Source: Collinsella provencensis
GTDB lineage: Bacteria; Actinomycetota; Coriobacteriia; Coriobacteriales; Coriobacteriaceae
Direction of reading: 5' to 3'
DNA: 64,000 nucleotides
Assembly (NCBI RefSeq): GCF_900199705.1
Contig: NZ_LT904908.1
Coordinates: 860,530-924,529, forward strand
Below are positions 9,594 to 21,347 of the stretch, piece after piece. Position 1 is the stretch's first letter; each line of letters begins with the position of its first letter. Made by a program: the position numbers and the translations under genes. Below the pieces are notes generated by a model. That model saw only the letters and a program-made list of their open reading frames with translations. It made no database searches and was not told the origin of the DNA.

Positions 9594-9627
9594 TACACGA
9601 ATTGTGTATTATTGCACATGGTGTGCA
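9594..9627 (-). promoter_or_regulatory. Two dyads upstream of the TetR gene, candidate operators
   Basis: TACAC-GAATT-GTGTA (9594-9608) and TGCACA-TGG-TGTGCA (9613-9627) are perfect inverted repeats centred 19 bp apart, both built on a CAC/GTG half site. They fill the short interval upstream of the TetR start at 9571, where a TetR protein would be expected to bind its own promoter. Confidence 0.55.
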
Positions 9628-9709
9628 TCAACATGAAATCGGCACGCCGAAGAGGCTCGCTCGTATTCAAGCGAGTTCAAAACAACCGCATATAATCCAG
9701 GCTTTTATC

Positions 9710-10567
9710 CTAGGGAATGATCACGCTGCCGCTTTGCTTGCGCAGGGTTTTGAGCATGTGCTTCGGCACGGCATGGAACGCACAATGTCCAATGGTCTCG
9801 CTTGCTGCAGCTTTTGCCGCATCCATTCCATTCGCCGTCGCATACGAATGACGGAAACGACGCAACATTTCAATATCATTCCCGCCATCGCCATAAACCG
9901 CAATCTCGTCCTCATCGATACCGTAATAGCTACCGAGCCACGCCACGGACGCGCCCTTGTTACACGCGCGATCGGTAATCTCAAACAGGGCAGGATTGAA
10001 CGGCGCGTTCACCACGGTATCAGCATGATCGGCAAGGTACGCCTTGAGCTCGCGCTCGAGGGCCGGATCGAGGACACGGCAATTCACCTTGCAAACCTCG
10101 TGTTCCAAAATGTCGCCCAACGACTGCTCAAAGTAATGCCGCTTGAACTCGCGACCCTTCGCGCGCATACCGCGCATGATGATTTGACGAAAGATACTAT
10201 CGCGCTTGAACCCTGCTTCGTGCTCTTCCAAAGTGCCTGTGGAATAAATGCCGTCGGGCGCATAGCAATCAAAGCAAACCTGGGGAAACGTCTTGAGAAT
10301 ATCTTCGACAAAAGCAGGGTCAACGGGGAAGGACTTGAGCAGTTCCCCGTTGCTATCCCAAATAATAGAGCCGTTCGCACCGATCTGATCGACGGCAAGG
10401 CCGGAAAAGCCCTGCTGTCCCTCGGGAGCCTTGATACGCCCCGTCGCCGGAACCACGCGAATGCCCTGCTCAAGTATCTCCTGGATGGACTCGCGAATCA
10501 CGCGATCGGTCTGATGCAGAAGGTTGAGCAACGTTCCGTCGAGGTCACTGGCGAACATTTTGATCAT
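9710..10567 (-). CDS. HAD-superfamily Cof-type sugar phosphatase
   Basis: A 285-residue HAD hydrolase of the Cof/IIB group. Motif I is DLDGTLLN at the N-terminus and motif IV is GDGGNDIEML near residue 205, with the large C2B cap between them. Relatives dephosphorylate sugar phosphates and related metabolites. An in-frame ATG lies further upstream at 10657, but the AAGGAG at 10575-10580 and the protein alignment fix the start at 10567 (MIKMFASDLDGTL). It follows the beta-glucoside operon on the same strand with a 135-bp gap that holds a duplicated leader, so it may be partly co-transcribed. The substrate cannot be predicted. Confidence 0.82.
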   Translation of the reverse strand: MIKMFASDLDGTLLNLLHQTDRVIRESIQEILEQGIRVVPATGRIKAPEGQQGFSGLAVDQIGANGSIIWDSNGELLKSFPVDPAFVEDILKTFPQVCFDCYAPDGIYSTGTLEEHEAGFKRDSIFRQIIMRGMRAKGREFKRHYFEQSLGDILEHEVCKVNCRVLDPALERELKAYLADHADTVVNAPFNPALFEITDRACNKGASVAWLGSYYGIDEDEIAVYGDGGNDIEMLRRFRHSYATANGMDAAKAAASETIGHCAFHAVPKHMLKTLRKQSGSVIIP

Positions 10568-10569
10568 GA

Positions 10570-10645
10570 GGCGGCTCCTTGTGGGTTTTAGCTTTTGCCA
10601 TCCATGGGGTGGCTCCTTATAGATTTCAGTTTTGCCACCCCATGA
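10570..10645 (-). repeat. Tandemly duplicated leader with two mini-ORFs before the HAD gene
   Basis: On the minus strand a unit of about 37 bp is present twice in imperfect form. Each copy has GG(G/A)TGGCAAAA near its start and ends in the ribosome-site sequence AAGGAGCC. Each copy also encodes a tiny ORF, ATG-GGG-TGG-CAA-AAC-TGA (MGWQN) and ATG-GAT-GGC-AAA-AGC-TAA (MDGKS). The second is preceded by AAGGAG, and the second AAGGAG then serves the HAD gene. Confidence 0.6.
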
Positions 10646-10702
10646 TACGGCATTCATCTTGCCGTGCAGCTCAACCCAAGAACAGGAAACGACCCGTAAA
10701 CG

Positions 10703-14878
<4,176 letters not shown>

Positions 14879-14916
14879 GCGTTACTCCCCTCTCGAGCAA
14901 AACCGACCAGAGGCCC

Positions 14917-14942
14917 TGTGCTGCACCCGAGGGTGCAGCACA
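14917..14942 (-). terminator. Perfect 12-bp hairpin in the bglF leader
   Basis: TGTGCTGCACCC and GGGTGCAGCACA form a perfect inverted repeat with a 2-bp centre, between the T-run of the attenuator and the bglF ribosome site. There is no U-tract, so it is more likely an mRNA-stabilising or processing structure than a terminator. Confidence 0.5.
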
Positions 14943-14944
14943 TA

Positions 14945-15030
14945 CTAAAAAACCTCCGAACGTGCACAAGGGATGCAGCATCCCCTGCGTACGAATCGGA
15001 GGTCAAGCCCACATAAGCGGTAACAATCCT
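14945..15030 (-). promoter_or_regulatory. RAT antiterminator and overlapping attenuator terminator before bglF
   Basis: On the minus strand, 15030-15001 reads as a BglG/LicT ribonucleic antiterminator: GGATTGTTACCGC, then a GTGGGCTTGACC half. Its 3' edge overlaps the left arm of a terminator, ACCTCCGA (14996-15003) pairing with TCGGAGGT (14952-14959), followed by six U residues. LicT bound to the RAT would block the terminator and allow bglF-bglA transcription. This matches the known bgl/lic mechanism and explains why licT lies immediately upstream. Confidence 0.9.
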
Positions 15031-15101
15031 CACAGATACTATGTAGCCCTTCTGGGCATCGCGCCAGCAAAACGCGTAGTTCCGGCGTTAGGCCCTTTCG
15101 G

Positions 15102-15923
15102 TCACCTTCCCTCCCCTGCCCGGAGCCGGTTGATATGCAATATGAGATACACGCATTCCTCATCCGTTAGCCTGAAACCAAGTGCGCGATCGAGGTACGT
15201 CCGAATATGCTCGCAGCACCGATGAACATCGGGATATGCAACAGCAAGTTGACCGAACAAATCGGCGTTCCCACTCGCCATGCTTTCACCATCGCGACAA
15301 CGACGGAATAGATAGCGCATATGCGACACAAAACGCGAATACCCAACGGAATCCTGATCGATCTTCGTATCGAAATCGCGTTCAACGATCTCGACGATGC
15401 GAGCAATGATTGCTTCGTCACCGTTATCGATGGTTCCGTGTTCAAGCTCGGCATTTGCGATATGCAGCGCAATATACACTTCCTCGCCTTTTGGCAACGT
15501 GACGCCAAAGCGTTTGTTAATCAGCTCGACCCCATACTGTCCAACCTTCAGCTCATGCTCGAGCATGAAACGGACATCCTGATCGATGGGAAGTAGAAAC
15601 TCAATCCCCTTGATGCAGCGCTCTACGGCAAAATTGATATGATCTGCCAGCGTAAAGGTGATGTGTGGATTAAAACCGTCGCCGATGAGATTGCGGGCGA
15701 AACGCACGATATCGTCCGCCGCCTCAACGAGCTCCATGGGAACATCCGTGATCATCGTGGCGTAGGCTTCTTTCACGCCATAAAACGTCTTGTCGATTTG
15801 AGAGACGTCGATTTCGTACGGAGGTGTACGGAAACCGATCCCCTTACCAAACGCTACGACCTCAGTTCCCGCGCTATCAAGGCAGAGCGACACGTTGTTG
15901 TTGATGTTCTTGATTACCTTCAT
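15102..15923 (-). CDS. licT: BglG/LicT family transcriptional antiterminator
   Basis: A 273-residue RNA-binding regulator. Residues 1-55 are the CAT RNA-binding domain (KVIKNINNNVSLCLD; FGKGIGF), followed by two PTS regulation domains, PRD1 about 65-170 and PRD2 about 175-273, each with conserved His residues for phosphorylation by HPr and EIIB. It would bind the RAT found 72 bp downstream and allow bglF-bglA expression when beta-glucosides are transported. The start follows GGAGGA. Its own leader has a promoter and a terminator (16150-16259) but I find no convincing second RAT there. Confidence 0.9.
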   Translation of the reverse strand: MKVIKNINNNVSLCLDSAGTEVVAFGKGIGFRTPPYEIDVSQIDKTFYGVKEAYATMITDVPMELVEAADDIVRFARNLIGDGFNPHITFTLADHINFAVERCIKGIEFLLPIDQDVRFMLEHELKVGQYGVELINKRFGVTLPKGEEVYIALHIANAELEHGTIDNGDEAIIARIVEIVERDFDTKIDQDSVGYSRFVSHMRYLFRRCRDGESMASGNADLFGQLAVAYPDVHRCCEHIRTYLDRALGFRLTDEECVYLILHINRLRAGEGR

Positions 15924-16149
15924 GCTCGTCCTCCAAAAGACGAGCCGAAGGAAACACCAGCAACAAATACACCAGAAGCCGTTGAAGTACGCGACGCCAT
16001 CATATGGGCCGGAATATCAACAATCGCACAACCACGGCTCACGCGGGTAAACAGGAAATTATTCGAAATCGATTGGAGGAAGCACGCAAACGCAAGGCGC
16101 AGCCCCTGATTAACTTGATTGGAAATTAGATTCAATGAGCTCACCTCGC

Positions 16150-16259
16150 AACAAAAAAAACTCCCAGGGCTGTCCGAAATCACTTTCGCGACGACAAGCC
16201 TCAAGGAGTCACAAACGTTGCGTGTAGCGCAGTATGGACCATCTCACGCAGCGCGTCAA
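16150..16259 (-). promoter_or_regulatory. Promoter and leader terminator of the licT operon
   Basis: On the minus strand, TTGACG (16259-16254) and CATACT (16236-16231) are spaced by 17 bp, a good sigma-70-type promoter directed at licT. About 15 bases after the predicted start, ACTCC...GGGAGT arms (to about 16160) enclose an imperfect stem and are followed by eight U residues (16159-16152), an intrinsic terminator about 230 bp before licT. Nothing else is recognisable in the 490-bp gap 15924-16413. Confidence 0.6.
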
Positions 16260-16413
16260 CCTTCATGCATGCCAGGATTTTCAGCGGCCGCGGTTGAACG
16301 GTTGTTTTTTATCGGTGAACGGAAGCATTAACTCATGACAATTAACCCATGGCAACGAAGATCTCTAAGATCTCCGCAGCCCATCTGGAATTGTTTTAGC
16401 AATACGACATCCG

Positions 16414-17223
16414 CTAGCCCAGCGCCACGTCAAGCACCATCATGACGACGAACCCCGCAATCACGCCGAGCGTGCCCACGTTGGAATGCGTACCCAGATG
16501 CGCCTCGGGAATGAGCTCTTCAACCACCACGTAGATCATGGCGCCTGCCGCAAACGACAAAAGCCACGGCATGAACGGCGTGATCTGCGCGCTGACCAGC
16601 ACGACCGCCACACCGAAAATCGGTTCGACGACACCAGAAAGGCTTCCGAGCACGAATGCCCTGCGTCCGCTCATGCCCTCGCGCATGAGCGGAAGCGAGA
16701 TGGCCGCGCCCTCGGGGAAGTTCTGCAAGCCGATGCCGATTGCCAGGGCAAATGCCATACCCAAATAAGACGTCGCCGCTGCGCCCGTGGCTTGGGACGC
16801 CATGGCGAACAGTAGGCCCACGCTCATACCTTCGGGGATGTTGTGCAGCGTCACGGCGGAAACGAGCAGCGTGGTCCGCTTCCAACTTGAGACAAGGCCC
16901 TCGGGTTCATCTTCCTCCATATGAAGGTGCGGTAAGAACGTGTCGAGCGCCATGAGAAACGCCACGCCGAGCAAGAAACCGCCCGCCGCAGGAATCCACC
17001 CAATCGTTCCCGCCTCTTCTGCCTGCTCAATAGCCGGAATGAGCAGCGACCATACGCTCGCCGCGATCATCACACCTGCTGCAAAGCCAAGAAAAATGCG
17101 ATGCGTCGATTCGTTGTCCTTCCTGAACAGAAACACCATCGCCGAGCCGGCCGTTGTCATGAGCCAGGTAGACCCGCAGCCGAGTGCCGCCCAGCCCAGA
17201 CCTTGAAGCATCGCTTCGCTCAT
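16414..17223 (-). CDS. ZIP family divalent metal transporter
   Basis: A 269-residue integral membrane protein with eight predicted helices and the ZIP signature in helices IV-V: HNIPEGMSVGLLFA near residue 130 and GIGLQNFPEGAAIS near 165, where His, Glu and Asn bind the transported metal (zinc or iron in known relatives). A short acidic, His-containing loop (LPHLHMEEDEPEG) lies between helices III and IV. The start chosen is the ATG at 17223, seven bases from GGAGG; the ATG at 17229 is too close to that site. No metal regulator is adjacent. Confidence 0.87.
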   Translation of the reverse strand: MSEAMLQGLGWAALGCGSTWLMTTAGSAMVFLFRKDNESTHRIFLGFAAGVMIAASVWSLLIPAIEQAEEAGTIGWIPAAGGFLLGVAFLMALDTFLPHLHMEEDEPEGLVSSWKRTTLLVSAVTLHNIPEGMSVGLLFAMASQATGAAATSYLGMAFALAIGIGLQNFPEGAAISLPLMREGMSGRRAFVLGSLSGVVEPIFGVAVVLVSAQITPFMPWLLSFAAGAMIYVVVEELIPEAHLGTHSNVGTLGVIAGFVVMMVLDVALG

Positions 17224-17304
17224 CGTCATTCCTCCTTGCAGCGGTTTTGAGGTTGAGAACCGCCCCACCGCATGTCTCTGTTTCAATCCTTCGCTGCGCT
17301 TAGC

Positions 17305-17382
17305 TCATCGGACTTCGAGGTGCCCGCAGCCAAACTCGCGCCATTTGTCCATCTGCTCGTAGATAATACCCATCAAATCCAT
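17305..17382 (-). CDS. Possible 25-residue small protein upstream of the ZIP gene
   Basis: ATG at 17382 opens a 25-codon frame ending in TGA (MDLMGIIYEQMDKWREF, then GCGHLEVR). GGAA lies about seven bases upstream. The peptide is amphipathic and not low-complexity, but there is no homology I recognise and it may be a chance ORF. It lies in the 238-bp gap between the ZIP and YbjQ genes, which otherwise shows nothing. Confidence 0.2.
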   Translation of the reverse strand: MDLMGIIYEQMDKWREFGCGHLEVR

Positions 17383-17461
17383 CGGTATTTCCACATTCCC
17401 AGCTCAAGATAACGCGCATTGGGTACAAGTAATCTAACACCAGCTCTTGAAAGGAGAGCGC

Positions 17462-17785
17462 ATGATTACCATTACCACCACCAACAATATCGACGGTTAC
17501 GAAATCACCGAGTATCTGGGTGTCGTGTCAGGCGAGGTAGTGAGCGGCATCAACATGTTCCGCGACATCGGCGCAGGCCTGCGCAACGTCTTCGGTGGGC
17601 GCTCAGCCGGCTACGAGGACGAGATGCAGACCGCTCGCGAGAGCGCACTGGCCGAGATGTCACAGCGCGCCGAAGCACTCGGGGCCGACGCCATCGTGGG
17701 CGCGTCCATTGGCTACGAAACCTTCACCGACATGATCATGACCGCCTGCAGCGGCACCGCCGTCAAACTGCGCCGCAAACAGTGA
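17462..17785 (+). CDS. YbjQ family protein (UPF0145/DUF74)
   Basis: A 107-residue protein with the family hallmarks: an N-terminal strand region ([20 protein letters not shown]), [20 protein letters not shown], and a C-terminal [15 protein letters not shown] segment. YbjQ proteins form pentameric rings; a heavy-metal-binding role has been suggested but function is unproven. The start is set by AGGAGA upstream of ATG 17462 rather than the in-frame ATG at 17447. A perfect 14-bp tandem repeat (TGACAGGTCTTGCC, 17801-17828) and a terminator follow it. Confidence 0.88.
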   Translation: MITITTTNNIDGYEITEYLGVVSGEVVSGINMFRDIGAGLRNVFGGRSAGYEDEMQTARESALAEMSQRAEALGADAIVGASIGYETFTDMIMTACSGTAVKLRRKQ

Positions 17786-17868
17786 CAACGGATTCCACGT
17801 TGACAGGTCTTGCCTGACAGGTCTTGCCATCGCAAGTTATTCCAGCAAATAATCCAGCAGACAATGAA

Positions 17869-17900
17869 GAGGCCGGGACATCACATCCCGGCCTCTTTTT
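17869..17900. terminator. Bidirectional intrinsic terminator
   Basis: GAGGCCGGGA (17869-17878) pairs with TCCCGGCCTC (17886-17895) across a 7-base loop, followed by five T on the plus strand. It sits between the convergent ybjQ and deformylase-like genes and can serve both. Confidence 0.88.
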
Positions 17901-18320
17901 CTAAATCAGCTTGCCCTTGCAGTGATCGCACATATGCTGGATGAGCTCTGCCGGCCACTCGACAAAATCGCGCTTGCGAGGCTTGAGCTTGCCGTCGACC
18001 AGCTCCTCGTAGGAAACCTTGATCTTCATGAAACGCGTCACCTTGGTGATGCCGTCACGCGTAAGGCAGCTCTCCTCCGCCTTGAAGGCACCCATGCCAA
18101 ACAGCACCTTGGGATTGAACATCACAAGCGTGTTCCCCTCGTCGTCGGCAAGCGCGATGATGGCTTTGGTCACACCGATCTGATTGGCTGCCAGGCAGGC
18201 ACCGTCCTCAATAGAAAGCAGCGTGTCCACCAGATCCTGTGCAACAGCAACGTCTTCGATGGTGGCAGGCTCACAAGGTGTCGAGAGAATGGCCTCGTCA
18301 CGTACGAGCTCCTTGATCAT
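17901..18320 (-). CDS. Peptide deformylase-like protein with an altered active site
   Basis: A 139-residue protein with the polypeptide deformylase fold order: motif 1 GACLAANQIG (canonical GxGLAAPQxG), motif 2 EESCLT (canonical EGCLS, metal-binding Cys kept) and motif 3 QHMCDHCKG (canonical QHExDHLxG). Both metal-binding His residues are present, but the catalytic Glu is replaced by Met. True deformylases need that Glu to remove formyl groups from nascent proteins, so this member is likely inactive or has another activity. The ATG at 18320 follows AAAGGA. A canonical deformylase is presumably elsewhere in the genome. It stands alone between convergent and upstream neighbours. Confidence 0.8.
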   Translation of the reverse strand: MIKELVRDEAILSTPCEPATIEDVAVAQDLVDTLLSIEDGACLAANQIGVTKAIIALADDEGNTLVMFNPKVLFGMGAFKAEESCLTRDGITKVTRFMKIKVSYEELVDGKLKPRKRDFVEWPAELIQHMCDHCKGKLI

Positions 18321-18427
18321 GGGCAGTCCTTTCATCAATCCAAAAGAGCGTGAACCGTTCACCAGACGCACGGTCACGAGCGGTCCTTCTCGTTTACAGC
18401 AAGCAAAGAGTATAGCGCCTCCGTGCC

Positions 18428-19486
18428 TTATTCCTCGTCATCCATGGGGAATACGATGCCGCCCTGACGCCGCGCCTCATCCATGATTTCGAGCGATGTA
18501 AGCGAAATGCGTTCGAACTCTTCAAGATCGCATTCGCCGAACACGGCAGCAACAAAGTCCTCGAGCTCGTAAATCATAGTGTTGTCGCATGGAATGAACT
18601 CGATTTCCTCATCGGTATCGCCCAAGCTGCGCACAGTTGACGCGGCAGCATTGCGAACCGCTTTGCCGCGCACGCGAAGACTGCCTGTTCGAGGAGCCTC
18701 GATACCTTCGAACGTGATGGTACCGAGCTCGCCTTCAATCTGAGAGGGCAACAGGTCTTGCGTCACCTTGGAGTACGCGATATCTGCCATCGCCTCGCCA
18801 TACTGCGCCAAAATGTTTCCAGTCACATCGATAGCACCGCCGGTGAGCTCTTCACAATCCTTTGGAGCCAGCACCGACATGCACCTCACACTATCGGGCT
18901 TACCGAAGAGCGCCACCGTAACCTCGACTGGGTAGACACCGATATCCATAAGAGCGCCAGCTGCTGCACGGGCATCGAAAACATTGGTGTATGAACCCGA
19001 GAGCAAGTTGTCGAAACGCGAGGAATATTTGCCAAAACGCATATTCATACGACGCAGTCTGCCAACGCGAGGCAGCAGCTCGCGAATCTTCGCAATACCC
19101 GGATCGTGAACAGGGCGCATCGCCTCCAAGGCGACTACGCCATTGGCGAGCGCGGCATCAAAGAGTTTCTTGGCTTTGGCCGCATCGCTTGCAATGGGCT
19201 TTTCAACTAGCACATGTTTGCCCGCATCTACGAGTCGCATCGCCTGCTCAAAGTGAAGCGAGTTAGGCGTCGCGATATACACCGCATCGACCTCTTCGCA
19301 CGACGCAATTTCATCAAGGTTCGCAAATGCACGCTCACCACCATGCTTTTCAGTCGCAAGCTTTGACTTTTCCGGAGAGGATCCCATACTTCCCACGTAG
19401 CACGCACGCGAGCACATACCGATCGCATCGATAAAGTTGTCTGAAATCATGGCCGTACCAATAACGGCAAACCGCACCTGGTCCAT
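18428..19486 (-). CDS. Gfo/Idh/MocA family oxidoreductase
   Basis: A 352-residue NAD(P)-dependent dehydrogenase. The N-terminal Rossmann domain starts FAVIGTAMISDNFI, with IATPNSLHFEQA and the catalytic/cofactor EKPIA motif (Lys near residue 97). The C-terminal alpha/beta domain carries MDIGVYPVEV near residue 180. The glycine motif is modified (GTAMIS rather than GxGxxG), as in several subfamilies. Substrates in this family are sugars, polyols and inositols; none can be named. A GGGGAGG ribosome site precedes the ATG. No sugar transport genes are adjacent. Confidence 0.85.
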   Translation of the reverse strand: MDQVRFAVIGTAMISDNFIDAIGMCSRACYVGSMGSSPEKSKLATEKHGGERAFANLDEIASCEEVDAVYIATPNSLHFEQAMRLVDAGKHVLVEKPIASDAAKAKKLFDAALANGVVALEAMRPVHDPGIAKIRELLPRVGRLRRMNMRFGKYSSRFDNLLSGSYTNVFDARAAAGALMDIGVYPVEVTVALFGKPDSVRCMSVLAPKDCEELTGGAIDVTGNILAQYGEAMADIAYSKVTQDLLPSQIEGELGTITFEGIEAPRTGSLRVRGKAVRNAAASTVRSLGDTDEEIEFIPCDNTMIYELEDFVAAVFGECDLEEFERISLTSLEIMDEARRQGGIVFPMDDEE

Positions 19487-19573
19487 GATCGCCTCCCCTT
19501 CAAAAAGTTTTCGCTTTATAACAGTTTACCAGCGATTTTCATTCGGTTCGCTGCGGCTTCAAACGTTGTCGAT

Positions 19574-20320
19574 CTAGCAGGCGGCAACCGGGTGACGAAT
19601 GATCGTCTTGAGCTTTTCCGGTGCCGTCTTGCGCGGATCGCCAAGATAGATCTCATGATGAAGTCGAACCACAGGGACACCATCACTGGTGTTCAACGCT
19701 TTGAGCACCTCTTCACCGTCGAAGACATCCGTCGCACTATGCCCAACCGGAGATTCTCCACCTTCTGAGATATCCTCACGCAACCCCTCAGAGGAAATAA
19801 AATCGCTCAACTGGGCGATTGTCGCCGGCTCGTCATCATAAGGCCCCACGTGCGTAATTTGCGCGCACAGCCCTTCCACAAATCGAACCAAATGAGCCTT
19901 TCCCGCATTCAAACCGTCTACCAGCTGCGGCTTCTTCTTTGCGGCGACTTCACTTGCCCATTCGAACACGTCAGGAGTCACAAAGTCCGGCTGGCGGATG
20001 AGCGACACCCACGAAAGTGCATCCTTATCGGCAATCTGAGCACCGTTGAAAGCACCCTCACCTGCCCACCAAAGACCCTCGAGCGGTGGAACGGTGTAGT
20101 CGAAATACCCTTCCGGCTGCCACTCTCCCATTTTCGACATCTTGATGGTGTACGAAAGCCCATAGAGCAAACTCAGCGCCTCCGCATACGCACCGTTTTC
20201 CTCGTTGGGATTTCCCGTTCCCGCCACTGCCAGGTATGTCGCTGGAGGCACGTCAACAAGCGTCGGCTTCCGTTTCACGCCATACAGGCTCTTAAATTCT
20301 TTTTTGAAATCGAACGCCAT
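19574..20320 (-). CDS. GyrI-like small-molecule-binding domain protein
   Basis: A 248-residue protein of the GyrI-like (YdeE/SbmC-type) superfamily, beginning FDFKKEFKSLYGVKRKPTLVDV with a PPATYLAVAGTGNPNE strand-loop typical of the large YdhN/Lin2189-like group. Relatives bind or hydrolyse small molecules; E. coli SbmC/GyrI protects gyrase and is SOS-induced. The start follows GGAGG. A LexA-like box sits exactly on the predicted transcription start, which fits an SOS-linked or drug-protective role. It is divergent from the flavoprotein gene. Whether it acts on gyrase is unknown. Confidence 0.8.
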   Translation of the reverse strand: MAFDFKKEFKSLYGVKRKPTLVDVPPATYLAVAGTGNPNEENGAYAEALSLLYGLSYTIKMSKMGEWQPEGYFDYTVPPLEGLWWAGEGAFNGAQIADKDALSWVSLIRQPDFVTPDVFEWASEVAAKKKPQLVDGLNAGKAHLVRFVEGLCAQITHVGPYDDEPATIAQLSDFISSEGLREDISEGGESPVGHSATDVFDGEEVLKALNTSDGVPVVRLHHEIYLGDPRKTAPEKLKTIIRHPVAAC

Positions 20321-20333
20321 TTCTTCCTCCAAT

Positions 20334-20376
20334 CGAACATTTGTTCTAGTATACTCATAACCACTGGGAGGGCAAG
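20334..20376 (-). promoter_or_regulatory. Promoter with LexA-like SOS box for the GyrI-like gene
   Basis: CGAACATTTGTTCT (20334-20347) matches the Gram-positive/actinobacterial LexA consensus CGAAC-N4-GTTCG except at the last base. It lies directly downstream of a TATACT -10 box (20353-20348), with TTGCCC 16 bp further upstream. A repressor bound here would block transcription of the GyrI-like gene. Confidence 0.65.
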
Positions 20377-20475
20377 CGCAAACTTAGACGCGTTTGGCGC
20401 AGAACGTGATGCTGGGTGTAACGTAACTGGATGACGTACATGCGCAATCCTTTGAGCGAGAGATGGGAGCCATTC

Positions 20476-21111
20476 ATGAAGGTCTTACTGGTCAACGGAA
20501 GTCCGCACAAAAACGGTTGCACGAATCGAGCGCTCGAGGAAGTGGCACGCACGCTCGAAGCTGAAGGAATCGAAAGCGAGATCTATTGGCTCGGCGCCAA
20601 ACCCATCGGTGGATGCATTGCCTGCAAAGCCTGCGACAAGCTTGGAAAGTGCGTCTTTGACGACAAGGTTAACGAGTTCCGCGAGTTGGCATTCGATGCT
20701 GACGGCTTTGTGTTCGGAGGACCGGTGCACTATGCGCACGCGGGCGCTTCCCTCCTTGGTTTTATGGATCGCCTCTTTTACTCCAGCGGCCGCAATGGTA
20801 TAGAGAATCCCTTCCGCTTCAAACCTGCAGCCGCCGTCGCATCCGCCCGTCGCGCTGGAACCACCGTGGCCCTCGATGACATTCAGAAGTTCTTTACCAT
20901 CTCCCAGATGCCCATCGTGAGCTCGCGATACTGGAACAACGTGCACGGTGCCAAGGCCGACGAGGTCGAACAGGACGAAGAGGGCTTGTGGACCATGCGT
21001 CAACTGGGTCGAAACATGGCGTGGATGCTCAAATGCCTTGAAGCGGGGCGCGTCGCGGGAATCGAACTCCCCAGACAGGAGACGGCCGTTTGGACGAATT
21101 TCATCCACTAG
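20476..21111 (+). CDS. NADPH-dependent FMN reductase-type iron-sulfur flavoprotein
   Basis: A 211-residue flavodoxin-fold protein (KVLLVNGSPHKNGCTNRALEE at the N-terminus, the phosphate-binding loop for FMN). A compact Cys cluster, CIACKACDKLGKC, at residues about 47-59 resembles the [4Fe-4S]-binding site of Isf-type iron-sulfur flavoproteins of anaerobes. GGPVHYAHAGASLLGFMDR contributes to the flavin site. Such proteins transfer electrons or reduce small oxidants. The ATG at 20476 (after GGGAG) is preferred over an in-frame ATG at 20431. It is divergent from the GyrI-like gene, so the SOS-like box may influence it too. Confidence 0.82.
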   Translation: MKVLLVNGSPHKNGCTNRALEEVARTLEAEGIESEIYWLGAKPIGGCIACKACDKLGKCVFDDKVNEFRELAFDADGFVFGGPVHYAHAGASLLGFMDRLFYSSGRNGIENPFRFKPAAAVASARRAGTTVALDDIQKFFTISQMPIVSSRYWNNVHGAKADEVEQDEEGLWTMRQLGRNMAWMLKCLEAGRVAGIELPRQETAVWTNFIH

Positions 21112-21185
21112 GTCCATCTGGACATCTCCTACAAACTGCAAATTGAGCGAATCGCCGTTAACCTACGCGGGTGCTTTAAGGTGCG

Positions 21186-21219
21186 AGCAATCTGTTTTCG
21201 CCCAGAAAAACAGATTGCT
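21186..21219. terminator. Perfect 13-bp hairpin after the flavoprotein gene
   Basis: AGCAATCTGTTTT (21186-21198) pairs exactly with AAAACAGATTGCT (21207-21219) around an 8-base loop. It is in the convergent gap between the flavoprotein and aminopeptidase genes. U-tracts are weak on both strands. A second hairpin (AGGCGGGTC/GACCCGCCT, 21274-21313) follows. Confidence 0.6.
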
Positions 21220-21347
21220 TGTGCATGATCGGTATAGGAATCTCATCCGATGAATTGCGAATGCCCAGCAATAGGCGGGTCGCCCACGGTTGTGCAACCT
21301 GGATGACCCGCCTTCAACGAGCCTAGTGTACGTGCAGCGAGACGGCT

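Noticed and set aside
16205-16240. Second RAT site in the licT leader
   Set aside because: A weak resemblance (ATACTGC...GACTCC) overlaps the -10 box and would not be transcribed in full.
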